A stretch of DNA of 64,000 bases from assembly GCF_003201355.1 (NCBI RefSeq), contig NZ_QICL01000022.1, positions 1 to 64,000 of the forward strand. Reading direction: 5' to 3'. Shown here in pieces: positions 17,671 through 26,175 of this stretch. The position numbers and the translations under genes are program-made. Every line of letters begins with the position of its first letter. Position 1 is the first letter of the stretch. The notes beneath the pieces are model-generated. The model searched no databases and was not told the DNA's origin. It saw only the letters and a program-made list of their open reading frames with translations. This DNA is from Indolivaga alginatilytica (lineage in GTDB: Bacteria; Bacteroidota; Bacteroidia; Bacteroidales; Dysgonomonadaceae).

Positions 17671-18375
17671 ATGAGTAAAGGAGCCTGTTTTGCGATATTA
17701 CTGTTTTTATTACTTTCCTGCCAAACTAAAGTAAAGAATGAAATCTCGGTAAAAGATGATTTGACTGAGAATGTAGAAACTCAGAAGGGGGAGGATAGTG
17801 TTTCCGCCGTTAAGCATATAGAGCAAAAGGATTTGCCTTCAGGGCTATCTTTTGAGGGAAAATTTAAAGACGCAATAAAATGGAAAGATACGCAAGGCGA
17901 ACATATTGCCCTGATTACTGAAACCGGAATTTATGTAAGTCCTAAATTTAAACATGAATCTGATGGCGGTGATGCCGAATTGTTCGGTTACCACTATCTG
18001 TTAAATGATAAGAGTGAGCAATTTACGCTGACTTGGAAAGTTTATGATTTTATTTCGGATTGCCCCGTAGACATCTTTGCCGAATTTATAGACAATACAT
18101 TTAAGGTTACGGATTTAGATAAGAATGGCATTGCTGAGGTTTGGATAATGTATATGAAGGGTTGCCATGGGGATGTGAGCCCTGAGGAAATGAAAATAAT
18201 AATGTATCAGGGCGATAAAAAATATGCCATGAGAGGAGAGAATAAGGTATATCTAAATAAGGATGAAACATATGGAGGAGGTTTTGAATTTGATGATAAT
18301 TTTAGAAGTGCCCCAAAAGAATTTCGCGAGTTTGCCTTGAGTATGTGGAATGAAGCTATAGATGAAAAATTATAA
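17671..18375 (+). CDS. Lipoprotein with an M949_RS01915-like domain
   Basis: The 234-residue protein has a lipobox (LLFLLLSC, Cys17), a charged linker of about 40 residues and a C-terminal domain. The block VTDLDKNGIAEVWIMYMKG followed by CHGDVSPEEMK and KYAMRGENK (residues 148-195) resembles the Bacteroidetes family that NCBI names after M949_RS01915, which has been linked loosely to surface polysaccharide in Riemerella. The DxDxNGxAE piece looks like a calcium-binding or integrin-like loop. The role here is unknown. The gene stands alone. Confidence 0.6.
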   Translation: MSKGACFAILLFLLLSCQTKVKNEISVKDDLTENVETQKGEDSVSAVKHIEQKDLPSGLSFEGKFKDAIKWKDTQGEHIALITETGIYVSPKFKHESDGGDAELFGYHYLLNDKSEQFTLTWKVYDFISDCPVDIFAEFIDNTFKVTDLDKNGIAEVWIMYMKGCHGDVSPEEMKIIMYQGDKKYAMRGENKVYLNKDETYGGGFEFDDNFRSAPKEFREFALSMWNEAIDEKL

Positions 18376-18556
18376 GATAGATTATTCAAAAATAAGGTTA
18401 TTCTTTTCTTCTTCTGTCTCCCTGTAGGTGCTTAGTGATAAGGTGTTTATTGTAGTTTCTTTGTGTGTCCTTTCGGGATGTTTATACCCTATTCTGTTTG
18501 AGCACTTCTAAAACAAATGTACGACTGTGGGTGTTACACTATAAATACATTGAGAT

Positions 18557-18718
18557 ATGAAGAAGATCGGTTTAATATTGGCATTAATTTTTCTCACTCT
18601 GTTTGTCTTCTCTTGTAGAACCGTAAATACCAACAAAAATGGTATACCTCCAGGTCAGATGAAAAAAATAACAGGAAGTAAATCAGCAAAGGAATATGCC
18701 CCAGGACATAATAAATAA
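18557..18718 (+). CDS. Tiny lipoprotein (53 aa)
   Basis: A short gene encodes a lipoprotein signal (LFVFSC, Cys20) followed by a 33-residue tail with GIPPGQMKKITG and KSAKEYAPGHNK. I recall similar tiny lipoproteins with a PPGQxKK...APGH pattern in many Bacteroidetes, often given unsupported names. A strong terminator starts 17 bases after the stop. The gene is host DNA just outside the left end of the integrated element. Function unknown. Confidence 0.65.
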   Translation: MKKIGLILALIFLTLFVFSCRTVNTNKNGIPPGQMKKITGSKSAKEYAPGHNK

Positions 18719-18734
18719 TATTCTTTTTATAAAA

Positions 18735-18764
18735 AAAGTCTGACAGAGAGATCTGTCAGACTTT
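18735..18764 (+). terminator. Terminator of the tiny lipoprotein gene
   Basis: A 13-bp perfect stem (18735-18747 with 18752-18764) with a GAGA loop, A-rich on the left and T-rich on the right. It ends three bases before the left attachment repeat. Confidence 0.85.
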
Positions 18765-18767
18765 CTT

Positions 18768-18782
18768 AGTACTCGGAGCGGG
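18768..18782. repeat. Left attachment site (attL)
   Basis: AGTACTCGGAGCGGG copies the 3' end of tRNA-Leu, whose intact gene lies at 30212-30294. It marks the left junction between host DNA and the element. Confidence 0.8.
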
Positions 18783-18896
18783 TACAATACCACGAAAATA
18801 AAGGAAAATAAAAGAATTAAAAAATGTTAATAGTCAATACTATATACGTTTTTGCATCTATTCCGTTTTCCTATTTTTGCCTTTATTCTGTAAATT

Positions 18897-18915
18897 AGTA
18901 CACTTTTAGTACACC
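18897..18915. repeat. Left copy of 19-bp subterminal repeat (candidate integrase arm site)
   Basis: The 19 bp consist of AGTACAC, TTTT, AGTACAC and C, so two direct heptamers. An identical 19-mer occurs near the right end at 30143-30161. Position inside both ends suggests arm-type sites for the integrase. The left copy sits close to the -33 region of the integrase promoter (TAAATTTG at 18934-18941), so binding might also control int. Confidence 0.6.
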
Positions 18916-18933
18916 CCAAATAAGATAAAATCT

Positions 18934-18941
18934 TAAATTTG
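18934..18941 (+). promoter_or_regulatory. Putative -7 box of the integrase gene
   Basis: TAAATTTG matches TAnnTTTG and lies 38 bp before the integrase start. No good -33 TTTG is visible. Confidence 0.45.
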
Positions 18942-18979
18942 CAAATAAGAGAAAGTAAAAGAAACTATATTTGTGAAGC

Positions 18980-20173
18980 ATGGCAAAGTTGACAACAAAA
19001 ACAAAGGAGAATCCTAAGCTACAAGAAAAGCTATTAGCTGATGGGCGGAAAAGTTTATACCTGGAATATTATCTAGGTCGTCAACAATGGACTGATGAAA
19101 AAACAGATAAAGTAAAAGTAAAGCATGATAGACGAAAAGAATCTTTAAATCTCTACCTTATAGCCAAGCCACGCACACCGATCGAAAAACAGACAAATGA
19201 TGAAACATTGACCCTCGCTAAGAAGATCAGGTTTGAGAGAGAGCAGCAAATGAAAGAGGATAGAGCCGGGTATAGATTGAAAAGCAATAAAAAGATCAAT
19301 ATATTCGACTTCATGCAATCATACTATGACAGCTATACCAAAGGAGATAAACGTATGATAAAAGCAGCTATCAAGCGCTTTAAAGACTTTATAGCGATCG
19401 AATATCCCATCTACAAAAATAGCATTGCCCCGGAACAGCTCAATAAAGATATGATGATGAGATTTGTCGAATATCTGCAAAGTATTAGCAAGGGAGAGGG
19501 TGCGTTAACCCATTATAAACGCTTCAAAAAGATTATCAAATACGGTGTTGAGCATGATGTCATACGAAAGAATCCATGTAACGGTGTTGTCTGTAAAGGA
19601 GATGAGAATGCACTGGTTAAAGATGTGTTGAGTCTCGAAGAAATGGAACAACTTCAAAATACGAAGTATGACCAACAAAACCCTAATTTAAGACGTGCTT
19701 TTTTATTCTGCCTGTATACAGGTATTCGCTTCTGTGATGTAAACGAGTTGGTGTATAGTGATGTGGACTACTCAAACCGAATGATTACATTCAATCAAAA
19801 GAAAACGCAAGGAGCGAGTTCTAAAAGCTGGGTGACAATACCTCTTAATAATGGACTTCTTTCTTTGATAGGAGAACAGCCGAAAGACGAGAAGAACAAT
19901 TCAATTAATACTAAAATATTCAATTTGCCTAGCCAATCGATGTGTTTGCGATCGTTGAGGCACTGGGTAAAGTTAGCCGGCATCAACAAGCATATTACCT
20001 GGCATTGTGCTAGACATTCATTTGCCGTTAATATCCTCAACAATGGAGCGAATATAAAAACCGTAGCGAGCCTTTTAGGACATTCAGGATTACAACATAC
20101 AGAAAAGTACACTCGTGCGGTAGATAGTTTAAAACAAGCAGCAATAGATAGTTTACCGGAAATAAAGATGTGA
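18980..20173 (+). CDS. int: Tyrosine recombinase / integrase
   Basis: The 397-residue enzyme catalyses site-specific integration and excision at the tRNA-Leu att sites. It has an arm-binding N-terminal domain, a SAM-like core-binding domain (residues 105-205) and a catalytic domain. The catalytic residues visible are Arg in YTGIRFCDVNEL (near 250), the HxxR box HCARHSFAVNIL (near 345), LLGHSGLQHTEKYTRA with the His and the tyrosine nucleophile (near 368-380). It lies 198 bp inside the left att site. The next gene starts 3 bp after its stop. Confidence 0.94.
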   Translation: MAKLTTKTKENPKLQEKLLADGRKSLYLEYYLGRQQWTDEKTDKVKVKHDRRKESLNLYLIAKPRTPIEKQTNDETLTLAKKIRFEREQQMKEDRAGYRLKSNKKINIFDFMQSYYDSYTKGDKRMIKAAIKRFKDFIAIEYPIYKNSIAPEQLNKDMMMRFVEYLQSISKGEGALTHYKRFKKIIKYGVEHDVIRKNPCNGVVCKGDENALVKDVLSLEEMEQLQNTKYDQQNPNLRRAFLFCLYTGIRFCDVNELVYSDVDYSNRMITFNQKKTQGASSKSWVTIPLNNGLLSLIGEQPKDEKNNSINTKIFNLPSQSMCLRSLRHWVKLAGINKHITWHCARHSFAVNILNNGANIKTVASLLGHSGLQHTEKYTRAVDSLKQAAIDSLPEIKM

Positions 20174-20176
20174 TTC

Positions 20177-21244
20177 ATGGAAAAGAAATACTTAAACGAA
20201 TTTGTTTCACTATTTAAATACTTAAGCGATGCCGCTGGTATAATTGAAGATAATTATAATCCCGATGATGTTCCATCTGAATACAGGGAAGGATACAACA
20301 AACTAAAGGAGTTGCAGATAAAGAAAATCAGAGAAACAAACAGTCTCGTATTAGAAATTAGCCATAATATTAATAGAGGGTTAATGCCTAGCCTTGTAAA
20401 TGAATTAGAGTCAAATCTTTATAAATACCCAGATAGTAGAGAGTCATACATAAAGTCAATAATACGTCAATTCACAGACATACTCCCATATTTCAATATT
20501 CCTAATATGTCTCAATTATGGGATTTGTCTTTTGATTGGGCGAATGGCAGTATTGAAATAGATAATAAAACATACGGACGATGGATAAATTACATATTTA
20601 GAATACAACTAGAATACTTCAAAGTAAAAAGAGAGAAGTTCACAGTAGAAGAATATTATATTATCTACTCCCGAAAATTACTAGATCTGTTTTGTATTTC
20701 ACTAGATACTAAATGTTTAGATTTCGATATAGATATAATGAAGTTTCAGGAAGATTTGAACATTTATCTGTTTCGGTGGAGAGATGTACCCCATAAAACA
20801 CAATTATATGATCTCGGATATAGAGAGAAGTTAAATCAAATTTCAACAGTATCAACTGATGTATCACAAAAGCCAGTAGAATTAAATACGGATTTTGCTA
20901 ATATACAAGCTTCTAAAGAATCAAAACCTGCTTTGATAGAAATAAACAATTATTTCAAATTTAAGCATCATAAAAAAGGCATCATTATAAGAGACTACTT
21001 AGATGAAATTAAAAGAGATATTCTAACACCGCCCACAGGGGGCGAGCCAATGAAAAAAACAATTGGAAATGTTTGCTTAACGCTTTATAAAAGAAACCTA
21101 CACGATATTAATAGAGTAAAAACATTTGCTTTTTTTGCCAAAACACTATGTGAGTATTGGAATATAGGCACACCAAAAGACTTAAAGCCCAACAAATATG
21201 AAATACTAAACAATTATTCCATTTTAGAAAGAAACTTGGAGTAA
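20177..21244 (+). CDS. Element protein of unknown function
   Basis: The 355-residue protein starts 3 bp after the integrase stop, so the two are probably cotranscribed. I do not recognise a family. It is rich in Asp, Glu, Lys and aromatic residues, mostly helical by composition, with no signal peptide or membrane segment. The last 90 residues (from about 265) form a distinct basic domain (FKFKHHKKGIIIRDYLDEIK...) that may bind DNA. Its place directly after int is where elements of this class often keep accessory or regulatory genes, but no function is assigned. Confidence 0.6.
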   Translation: MEKKYLNEFVSLFKYLSDAAGIIEDNYNPDDVPSEYREGYNKLKELQIKKIRETNSLVLEISHNINRGLMPSLVNELESNLYKYPDSRESYIKSIIRQFTDILPYFNIPNMSQLWDLSFDWANGSIEIDNKTYGRWINYIFRIQLEYFKVKREKFTVEEYYIIYSRKLLDLFCISLDTKCLDFDIDIMKFQEDLNIYLFRWRDVPHKTQLYDLGYREKLNQISTVSTDVSQKPVELNTDFANIQASKESKPALIEINNYFKFKHHKKGIIIRDYLDEIKRDILTPPTGGEPMKKTIGNVCLTLYKRNLHDINRVKTFAFFAKTLCEYWNIGTPKDLKPNKYEILNNYSILERNLE

Positions 21245-21328
21245 TCCCTTCAAAATCCCCTATGTAATCCCTAATGCATAAGGGAATTGTGTTGTATTCA
21301 GCTATTTATAATCCCTTCAAAATCCCCT
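21242..21328. repeat. Pair of 20-bp direct repeats upstream of the excisionase-like gene
   Basis: TAATCCCTTCAAAATCCCCT occurs at 21242-21261 and again at 21309-21328. Between them is an imperfect inverted repeat (ATCCCT-AATGCATA-AGGGA). The block lies 90-180 bp upstream of the excisionase-like gene and may hold operator sites for an element regulator. Confidence 0.5.
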
Positions 21329-21418
21329 TTTTTCTCTTCTTTCCGATTCTATACAACTTTGCTTTTAGTAATCGAAGCAGTGCACGGCTTCAACGTTTAA
21401 TGATTAAAAGTAAAGAAT

Positions 21419-21682
21419 ATGAACATAGATACTCCAACTATTGAAAAGAATGTATTAACATTCGATGAAGCGTGTGCTTTTTCAGGTTTAAGTAAAAGTT
21501 ATCTGTATAAGCTTACAAGTACACAAAAGATACCGCATTATAAGCCATCTGGAAAACTTATCTATTTCGATAAAACGGAGCTTGAAGCATGGTTATTAAG
21601 TAACCGTATAAGTACATCCGATGAGTTAGAAAACAAAGCTCAAGCTTATTGCATGACTAATAAGATAGGAGGTTCCAAATGA
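21419..21682 (+). CDS. Excisionase-like helix-turn-helix protein
   Basis: The 87-residue protein is a winged helix-turn-helix of the MerR-like/excisionase (HTH_17) family. It has LTFDEACAFSGLSKSYLYKLTSTQ (residues 13-36), the KIPHYKPSGKLIYFDKTELEAWL wing and a short tail. Such proteins direct excision together with the integrase or regulate early genes. Its TGA overlaps the next ATG (ATGA), and an AGGAGG sequence at 21667-21672 lies 6 nt before that start. This is unusually strong Shine-Dalgarno for a Bacteroidetes gene. Confidence 0.85.
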   Translation: MNIDTPTIEKNVLTFDEACAFSGLSKSYLYKLTSTQKIPHYKPSGKLIYFDKTELEAWLLSNRISTSDELENKAQAYCMTNKIGGSK

Positions 21683-21966
21683 AAAAGAGCCACATAAAAG
21701 CAGCCCCTTACACACGACACGATAAAGATACATCCTTTAACTCACAAAAGCAAGTAGTATTCAGATATTTGTCCAAAAATATCGCTACTGCAACGATGGT
21801 AAGTAAAGCTACTGGAATAGCTCAGAAAAACATATGCAGGCATAAGAGAACGCTCCAAAAGGCAGGCTTATTACATCAGGTGGAAAGAAAGATGTGTCGA
21901 TGTTCTGGCTTCCTTGCTTGGTACCTATCCACAAACCCCGAATTGTTACGCAATGGAAATAAGTAG
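21679..21966 (+). CDS. Small helix-turn-helix protein
   Basis: The 95-residue protein holds a winged-helix-like segment (QKQVVFRYLSKNIATATMVSKATGIAQKNICRHKRTLQKAGLL, in two parts over residues 23-66) and a C-terminal tail. Small proteins of this type often sit between the excisionase and the RepA-like helicase in Bacteroidetes elements and are probably replication or transcription regulators. It is coupled upstream by ATGA overlap and has a clear AGGAGG ribosome site. It overlaps the following helicase gene by 14 bp if that gene starts at 21953. Confidence 0.75.
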   Translation: MKKSHIKAAPYTRHDKDTSFNSQKQVVFRYLSKNIATATMVSKATGIAQKNICRHKRTLQKAGLLHQVERKMCRCSGFLAWYLSTNPELLRNGNK

Positions 21967-23035
21967 GACAATGGCAGATATCGCATTATCAAAAACTATT
22001 TCGAACGAATCAAAAACAGCTATTGACCTATCAAAGTTTGAGCCTCCGAAAGAAAGTGACGGATGGAAAGCATTTCGTATTGATCTAACAAAACAAGTAG
22101 ATCCACCGGAGCCTCTAATCATTCAAACAGACACGGGAATACCTATGCTACATCGAAGAAATATAGGAACAATCGCCGCATCTGCTAAAGTTGGTAAAAC
22201 CTTTCTTATATCGGCTATCGGAGCGGCCGCTTTAAATGATGATAGCTTTTTAGGCTTTCATTGCCCTAAAAAAGAAGCTAAAGTATTATTTGTTGATACA
22301 GAACAAGATGTGAGCGATACGCAGAACGTGACAAAGAGGGTGCATCGAATAAACGATTGGGATACCTCTATGAATAAAGACAGTTTCATTTCTTTAAACC
22401 TACGTGAAATATCCAGCGAAAAACGATGCGAGGTTATCGAATCAGCAATCAGAGATATAAGCCCCGATCTTGTCATGTTGGATGGTATTGTTGACCTTTT
22501 GGCTGACTTCAACAATATAGAACAAAGCAAAAACGCAGTAGAAATGCTTACCCGATGGAGTACACAGTACGATTGTCATATAATAACTTGCTTGCACGTT
22601 AACAAGGGAACTGCTGAACTAAGAGGTCATCTAGGGGCTTTTCTTAGGCAAAAAGGTGAAATCACCATATTGTTGACAAAAAAAGATGAAAGTACATCTT
22701 ACATTGAAGCGAAAGCCATAGATAGCAGGCATAGACCTATTGATGATTTTTGTTTTCGCATAAATGCTGAAGCTTTACCCGAACTTTACTATCCCGAACC
22801 AAAACCAGCTACGACAGAAAAAAATAGGTGTTTCTTTGAAAATATTCTTAAGGTTGGCAATACTATGAGTTATGCTGATTTACGAAGCGAGGTAATGAAA
22901 GTATCAGAGGTCAAAGAAAGAACAGCCGAACGCCGAATAAAAAAAGCAGTCGAAGAATCTGTTATTTCGAAAAACGAATCAGGATTTTATTATATCCCAT
23001 TTAAAAACGAACCCCAGAATGAGCTCCCTTTTTAG
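21953..23035 (+). CDS. RepA-like RecA-fold helicase/ATPase
   Basis: This 360-residue AAA_25/RepA-like ATPase has Walker A AASAKVGKT near residues 79-87, Walker B-like VLFVDTEQD near 110-118 and DLVMLDGIVDL near 173-183. A C-terminal winged-helix domain (residues 285-345) follows. Such hexameric proteins unwind the replication origin of plasmids and integrative elements. The start could also be 21971 (MADIAL). The candidate origin (hairpin and iterons) lies directly downstream, which supports a replication role. Confidence 0.85.
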   Translation: MEISRTMADIALSKTISNESKTAIDLSKFEPPKESDGWKAFRIDLTKQVDPPEPLIIQTDTGIPMLHRRNIGTIAASAKVGKTFLISAIGAAALNDDSFLGFHCPKKEAKVLFVDTEQDVSDTQNVTKRVHRINDWDTSMNKDSFISLNLREISSEKRCEVIESAIRDISPDLVMLDGIVDLLADFNNIEQSKNAVEMLTRWSTQYDCHIITCLHVNKGTAELRGHLGAFLRQKGEITILLTKKDESTSYIEAKAIDSRHRPIDDFCFRINAEALPELYYPEPKPATTEKNRCFFENILKVGNTMSYADLRSEVMKVSEVKERTAERRIKKAVEESVISKNESGFYYIPFKNEPQNELPF

Positions 23036-23079
23036 ATACCGACATACAATTTACCGACCATCGCACCGAACCGTCATTA

Positions 23080-23178
23080 CCGCCTATTATACATATAGGC
23101 GGATGACGGTGACGGTAGCGACAGAAAAGACGGTAATAGACGGTGTAAAAGACGGTAATTTTGACGGTAATAGACGGT
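23080..23178. repeat. Hairpin plus seven GACGGT iterons, candidate replication origin
   Basis: A perfect hairpin CCGCCTAT-TATACAT-ATAGGCGG (23080-23102) is followed by GACGGT at 23105, 23111, 23129, 23139, 23151, 23163 and 23173, plus one inverted ACCGTC at 23070. Spacings are 6, 18, 10, 12, 12 and 10 bp, close to helical turns for most. The block lies between a RepA-like helicase gene and a primase gene, where iteron-bearing origins usually sit. Confidence 0.65.
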
Positions 23179-23186
23179 AGTATAAA

Positions 23187-24211
23187 ATGCAAACAGAAAA
23201 GACAAATATATTCAATCGCAAAGTGTCGGTATTTTCAAAAGCAACCGATACCACTCCAATAGCAACCACGACAATTTTACAGGCTGTCACCAGTCAGAAG
23301 ATTATCGGTAAAGTTGAGGAATATCGAAATACTGGAGATAAGGCTTTGAATTATCAATACCTTGCTTTATCCCGTCCGGAACATTCAGCGAACGAAAAGA
23401 TGAAGCTTTGATAGAACATTCCGGAGTGATCTGTATTGATGTAGACGGTAAAGACAATACCCATGTGTCCAACTTTCAAGACCTAAAGAAACTTATTTCA
23501 CAAATACCCTATGTCGCTTATTGCGGTTTGTCGGTTGGTGGTAAAGGCTATTTTATCCTTATCCCTGTCAAATACCCAAATAAACACAGGGAACAATTCA
23601 AAGCTTGTTGCGAGGATTTTGAGAGATGTGGCATAGTAGTAGATCATTCGTGTATAAATATTAGCCGGCTGCGTTTTATGTCGTACGATTCCGAAGCCTA
23701 TTTCAACGAGAACGCAACTATCTATACCCGGATATATGAAGAAAAGAAAGAAGCTCCGAAATATAATAAGGTTTATGATAGCAATGCAGGTAATGATATT
23801 GAGAAGCTTATTTCGGAAATTCAAAGTAGATGCATCGATATTACAGGCAGCTATCAGCAATGGTTAGAGATTGGAGCTGCTATAGCTTCTGAGTTTGGCG
23901 AATCAGGGCGGAGTTATTTCCATGCTGTCAGCCAATATTCAACAAAATATAATCAGAAAGCAACAGATAGAAAATATACTGATGTTATGAAAATGCGAAA
24001 CTTCAATATATCAACTCTCTTTTATTATGCTAAGCAATACGGAATTATGATACACGAAAAAAGGTACCCAACTCCGGTTATATCAAAAGTCAGAGAGATC
24101 ATATCGGGAAATACCATAACAGAAAATACAGGATTTAAAAATTTAGGAGAACTATTGGAATACGCAGCAAGTAAGAATATTAGTAAAAAACAATTAAAAA
24201 TAACCATTTAA
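23187..24211 (+). pseudogene. VirE-N/PriCT-2 primase-like gene with a frameshift
   Basis: Two adjacent frames (23187-23411 and 23408-24211) together encode a VirE N-terminal (BT4734-like) domain followed by a PriCT-2 domain. The hallmark CFIPSGTFSERKDEALIEHSG is readable only by switching from the first frame to the second around 23361-23366; one extra T after TACCTT would restore the frame. The downstream part keeps CIDVDGKDN, GGKGYFILIPV and the PriCT-2 block TGSYQQWLEIGAAIASEFG. If the shift is real, the intact polypeptide is lost unless reinitiation or frameshifting occurs. The protein normally primes replication of the element. A sequencing error cannot be excluded. Confidence 0.7.
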
Positions 24212-24224
24212 ATAACAATAAATT

Positions 24225-25073
24225 ATGGAGCAAATAATTATTTCAAACAAACGTTTCGTATCATCAGATAACGAGTTCGATCGTTACATTGTAGATATTA
24301 ATGGCACAGATGTAAGAGCCCATCAAAAGAAAGATGGTAGCGGTTTCGGATTCTCAATGAAAGATTTATGTAAGGCCTTCAACTATTCCACAATAGACGA
24401 ATTAAAAGCATCAGAAGCGTGGAAACAACTTAACGAACAATTAACCAGCACAGGCACAACATCAACACTAAAAGCGAAAACTTCAGGTGAGAGTTCGAAT
24501 ATTGTAAATATCTCTACCGAATACTCATCCCCTGCATTTTATGCCGGCGGTACATTGGATCAGGCGACAAATCTAGCAGAAAATCCGTATCGAGAAGATG
24601 ATGTTTGTAACTTTTTGGTTACTCATGCTGGTTTATTGGTCGCTAATCAAGCTTTGATTAGAGGTAAGGTTGAAAGCAATAAAAGTGGCAGCCGAATTGT
24701 CATAGATCCGGAAGAAAGAGCATTAAAGTTGATGAATGGAGATACTGTATTCTCTAAGTGGTATTTTGATGTTGAATCTGACTTTTCTGCTTTAACTTTC
24801 AAAAGAAATAGTGATCAGGTTGTTATAACACCGAATTACTTGAGATCATCTACCCAAGATAGAAGCGCATCTGTATGGGCTGATAAGAATTTCGGGATTC
24901 GATACAGTGTTGAGCCGTTTATAATTAACAACCCCGATACGGCACACTTTGAAGTGAGGGCGGAGACTGATGATACCCTTATCCTAATAGCTCGGAAATT
25001 ACCGACCTCTAGCGATGGGTTATTACATGGTCAGGTCTGGAATGACAACGGAACATTGAAAGTAAAAGAATAA
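24225..25073 (+). CDS. Phage-like protein with virion-type C-terminus
   Basis: The 282-residue protein is unfamiliar as a whole. The first 65 residues resemble a weak Bro-N/KilA-like domain (DGSGFGFSMKDLCKAFNYST). The C-terminus ends in LPTSSDGLLHGQVWNDNGTLKV, close to the LPTSxxGLxxGxxWxDxGxLKI tail that closes many phage virion proteins. The central part (IVIDPEERALKLMNGDT) fits a beta-rich structural domain. It starts 13 bp after the primase and precedes a 77-residue unknown. The role could be virion-associated or regulatory; I cannot decide. Confidence 0.55.
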   Translation: MEQIIISNKRFVSSDNEFDRYIVDINGTDVRAHQKKDGSGFGFSMKDLCKAFNYSTIDELKASEAWKQLNEQLTSTGTTSTLKAKTSGESSNIVNISTEYSSPAFYAGGTLDQATNLAENPYREDDVCNFLVTHAGLLVANQALIRGKVESNKSGSRIVIDPEERALKLMNGDTVFSKWYFDVESDFSALTFKRNSDQVVITPNYLRSSTQDRSASVWADKNFGIRYSVEPFIINNPDTAHFEVRAETDDTLILIARKLPTSSDGLLHGQVWNDNGTLKVKE

Positions 25074-25107
25074 AACGAACCGAGTATTAACATTAAAATA
25101 GAACATT

Positions 25108-25341
25108 ATGAGTAAAAAGATTATTAGTCAACAAGAGTACGATTATCGCTGTATGACATTTGGAGAAACCAGAACATCTGAGGAATATCAGCCAGACACA
25201 CCAAGTCTTGTAGGTGATATCGTAGGATTGATCAACGCCGGAACTGAAAATCTAAAAGGTGAAATGGAAAGGCAAAAAGCTGACGACATGAAAGGTGGTA
25301 ACATACAAAAACATGAAGACCTTCACAAGTTTAGAAACTAA
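25108..25341 (+). CDS. Small element protein of unknown function
   Basis: The 77-residue hydrophilic protein has no signal peptide or membrane segment and no recognised motif. It contains a helical central part (TPSLVGDIVGLINAGTENL) and a charged tail. It follows the virion-like gene by 34 bp and is closed by a strong terminator 16 bp downstream, so it is probably the last gene of that transcript. Confidence 0.5.
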   Translation: MSKKIISQQEYDYRCMTFGETRTSEEYQPDTPSLVGDIVGLINAGTENLKGEMERQKADDMKGGNIQKHEDLHKFRN

Positions 25342-25357
25342 CCTTGATTAACAAACA

Positions 25358-25385
25358 ATCCCGGGCGTTTTAGTTTGCCCGGGAT
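25358..25385 (+). terminator. Terminator of the replication/virion-like transcript
   Basis: A 9-bp GC-rich stem ATCCCGGGC/GCCCGGGAT (25358-25366 with 25377-25385), 10-nt loop, lies between the 77-residue gene and the next gene. Confidence 0.75.
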
Positions 25386-25398
25386 ATATTATTCATTT

Positions 25399-25833
25399 AT
25401 GGAACAGCTAAACAGTATAACTGAATTATCAGAACTAAAAAAGAGAGTTGAAATGCTTGAAGATAAAATATTGAAACCTCAATTAACAGATTTACAACAT
25501 ATCCCAATGCTCTATGATTGGCATAAAAGTATAGCAAGCGAAATAAAGGACTTTCCCGATAAAGACAGTACGGAATACAAGCAAGTGTTTTTATTCTGTA
25601 TATTGATTCTCTATTGCCCTCGTGCATTGACTGACGACTTTATGATAAGAGGATTGAGGCAGCATTTAGCGATATTATTCAACCTGTCACCCTCTCATAT
25701 AAGCAACCTTATAAAGAATATTAGCTTTTATTACAAGAAATATAGCAAGTTTCGTAATGATTGCGATACCGTTTTAGCTGAAATACAATTCCGAATAGAG
25801 AAAAGGATATTGGAGCTAATCCAACGAAAGTAA
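25399..25833 (+). CDS. Element protein with coiled coil and HTH-like segment
   Basis: The 144-residue protein starts with a coiled coil (residues 1-27, SELKKRVEMLEDKIL) and carries a candidate helix-turn-helix near residues 96-115 (LAILFNLSPSHISNLIKNI). The rest is helical. The start at 25399 avoids overlapping the terminator just upstream. I do not recognise the family; the position before a TerS-like gene suggests a late-type regulator or packaging-related role, as an inference from context only. Confidence 0.55.
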   Translation: MEQLNSITELSELKKRVEMLEDKILKPQLTDLQHIPMLYDWHKSIASEIKDFPDKDSTEYKQVFLFCILILYCPRALTDDFMIRGLRQHLAILFNLSPSHISNLIKNISFYYKKYSKFRNDCDTVLAEIQFRIEKRILELIQRK

Positions 25834-25859
25834 TTATACACTATAAAAATAATTACAGA

Positions 25860-26153
25860 ATGACGAAAGGATATTACTATAAAAGAATTAACGGTCTTAC
25901 ATACAGGTATAGCTGGGGGGGGAAAGTACTTAATATTGATCTAAAGTTAAATGATGCTTTTGCTATCTCCAATGGGTATAAGTGCGTCCCTGATATGTTG
26001 GCATCCGAAAATTGTCTACCTTTTGACAACTTAATTAAAAGGTTTGGAGAAGTTCCAAAATATTTACCGTTGCGGGTTAATGGTAAGTTATCGGATATTG
26101 CTGAGATTGGAAAAGCGATACAGGAATATCACGAAAGAATAAAGAATTTATAA
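25860..26153 (+). CDS. Small element protein of unknown function
   Basis: The 97-residue protein is soluble and has no recognised motif. Notable stretches are an aromatic-rich N-terminus (GYYYKRINGLTYRYSWGGK) and a mixed C-terminal half ending in a predicted helix. It lies 26 bp after the coiled-coil gene and 22 bp before the TerS-like gene, in one apparent transcript. Confidence 0.5.
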   Translation: MTKGYYYKRINGLTYRYSWGGKVLNIDLKLNDAFAISNGYKCVPDMLASENCLPFDNLIKRFGEVPKYLPLRVNGKLSDIAEIGKAIQEYHERIKNL

Positions 26154-26175
26154 ACAACGAAATACTACAATCCCT

